From STD2-77 sp964503935 (GTDB lineage: Bacteria > Patescibacteriota > Minisyncoccia > JAHIHE01 > JAGLIN01): a DNA stretch of 5,234 bases. The notes beneath the pieces were generated by a model. The model made no database searches, was not told where the DNA came from, and worked only from the letters and a program-made list of their open reading frames with translations. Location of the stretch: positions 1 to 5,234 of the forward strand of contig CAZDCJ010000058.1 of assembly GCA_964503935.1 (NCBI GenBank), written 5' to 3'. Position numbers and translations under genes: made by a program. Below, one piece after another: positions 5,147-5,234 of the stretch. Position 1 is the stretch's first letter; each line of letters opens with the position of its first letter.

Positions 5147-5234
5147 CTACTCCGCCGATACGCCGCTTCCCAAATCCGTATTGACCGCGAAATATTCGTC
5201 GCACACCGCCATTATCGAAGGCGTGGCGACCTTA
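5147..5234 (-). CDS. C-terminal end of an unidentified protein, cut by window edge
   Basis: Only one minus-strand frame is open from the window edge. It gives 28 residues (KVATPSIMAVCDEYFAVNTD, then LGSGVSAE) and ends in TAG 5149-5147. The strong terminator just downstream supports a real gene end. The piece is too short to assign a family. The next gene has its own promoter, so the two are separate transcription units. Confidence 0.55.
   Translation of the reverse strand, partial: KVATPSIMAVCDEYFAVNTDLGSGVSAE

Overview
The window looks like part of a Candidate Phyla Radiation (Patescibacteria, probably Parcubacteria-like) genome of roughly 50% GC. The grounds are a small type IV pilin-like protein, an extracellular protein whose C-terminal domain resembles one I recall from many Patescibacteria, compact single-gene transcription units, and extended -10 promoters. 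This assignment is by recall, not by search. Every supported gene is on the minus strand, so transcription runs from position 5234 down to position 1.

In transcription order: (1) the last 28 codons of an unidentified gene (5234-5147), followed by a strong UCCG-tetraloop terminator. The U-tract of that terminator also carries the -35 box of the next promoter. (2) A 195-residue hypothetical protein (5000-4413) with a strong ribosome binding site, an operator-like dyad over its promoter, and its own terminator. (3) A 323-bp gap (4090-4412) holding that terminator, an 84-bp inverted pair of REP-like hairpins (GGAGTAGC...GCTACTCC), and a candidate recG promoter. (4) recG (4089-1885), an intact Holliday-junction/fork-reversal helicase of 734 residues. 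(5) A hairpin-rich leader and a broken gene for an exported protein (1692-1098), with an amber codon in the signal peptide and a one-base frameshift. (6) A weak terminator, a promoter and a type IV pilin/GspG-like pseudopilin gene (901-392) interrupted by an in-frame TGA, after which a convincing pseudopilin C-terminus continues in the same frame. (7) A promoter, a 16-bp palindrome, and the start of an exported protein, possibly a beta-helix (262-1), that runs off the window.

recG is the only recognisable housekeeping gene. The two interrupted genes and the truncated one all encode exported or surface proteins. TAG, TGA and perhaps all three stops are used as real ends here: TAG ends recG and the edge gene, and TGA ends the hypothetical gene just before its terminator. 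The internal stops therefore look like gene decay or assembly error, not an alternative genetic code. I found no CRISPR array, tRNA, rRNA or transposase. The most distinctive non-coding element is the REP-like doublet, whose mobilising enzyme (a RAYT transposase) would have to lie elsewhere in the genome.
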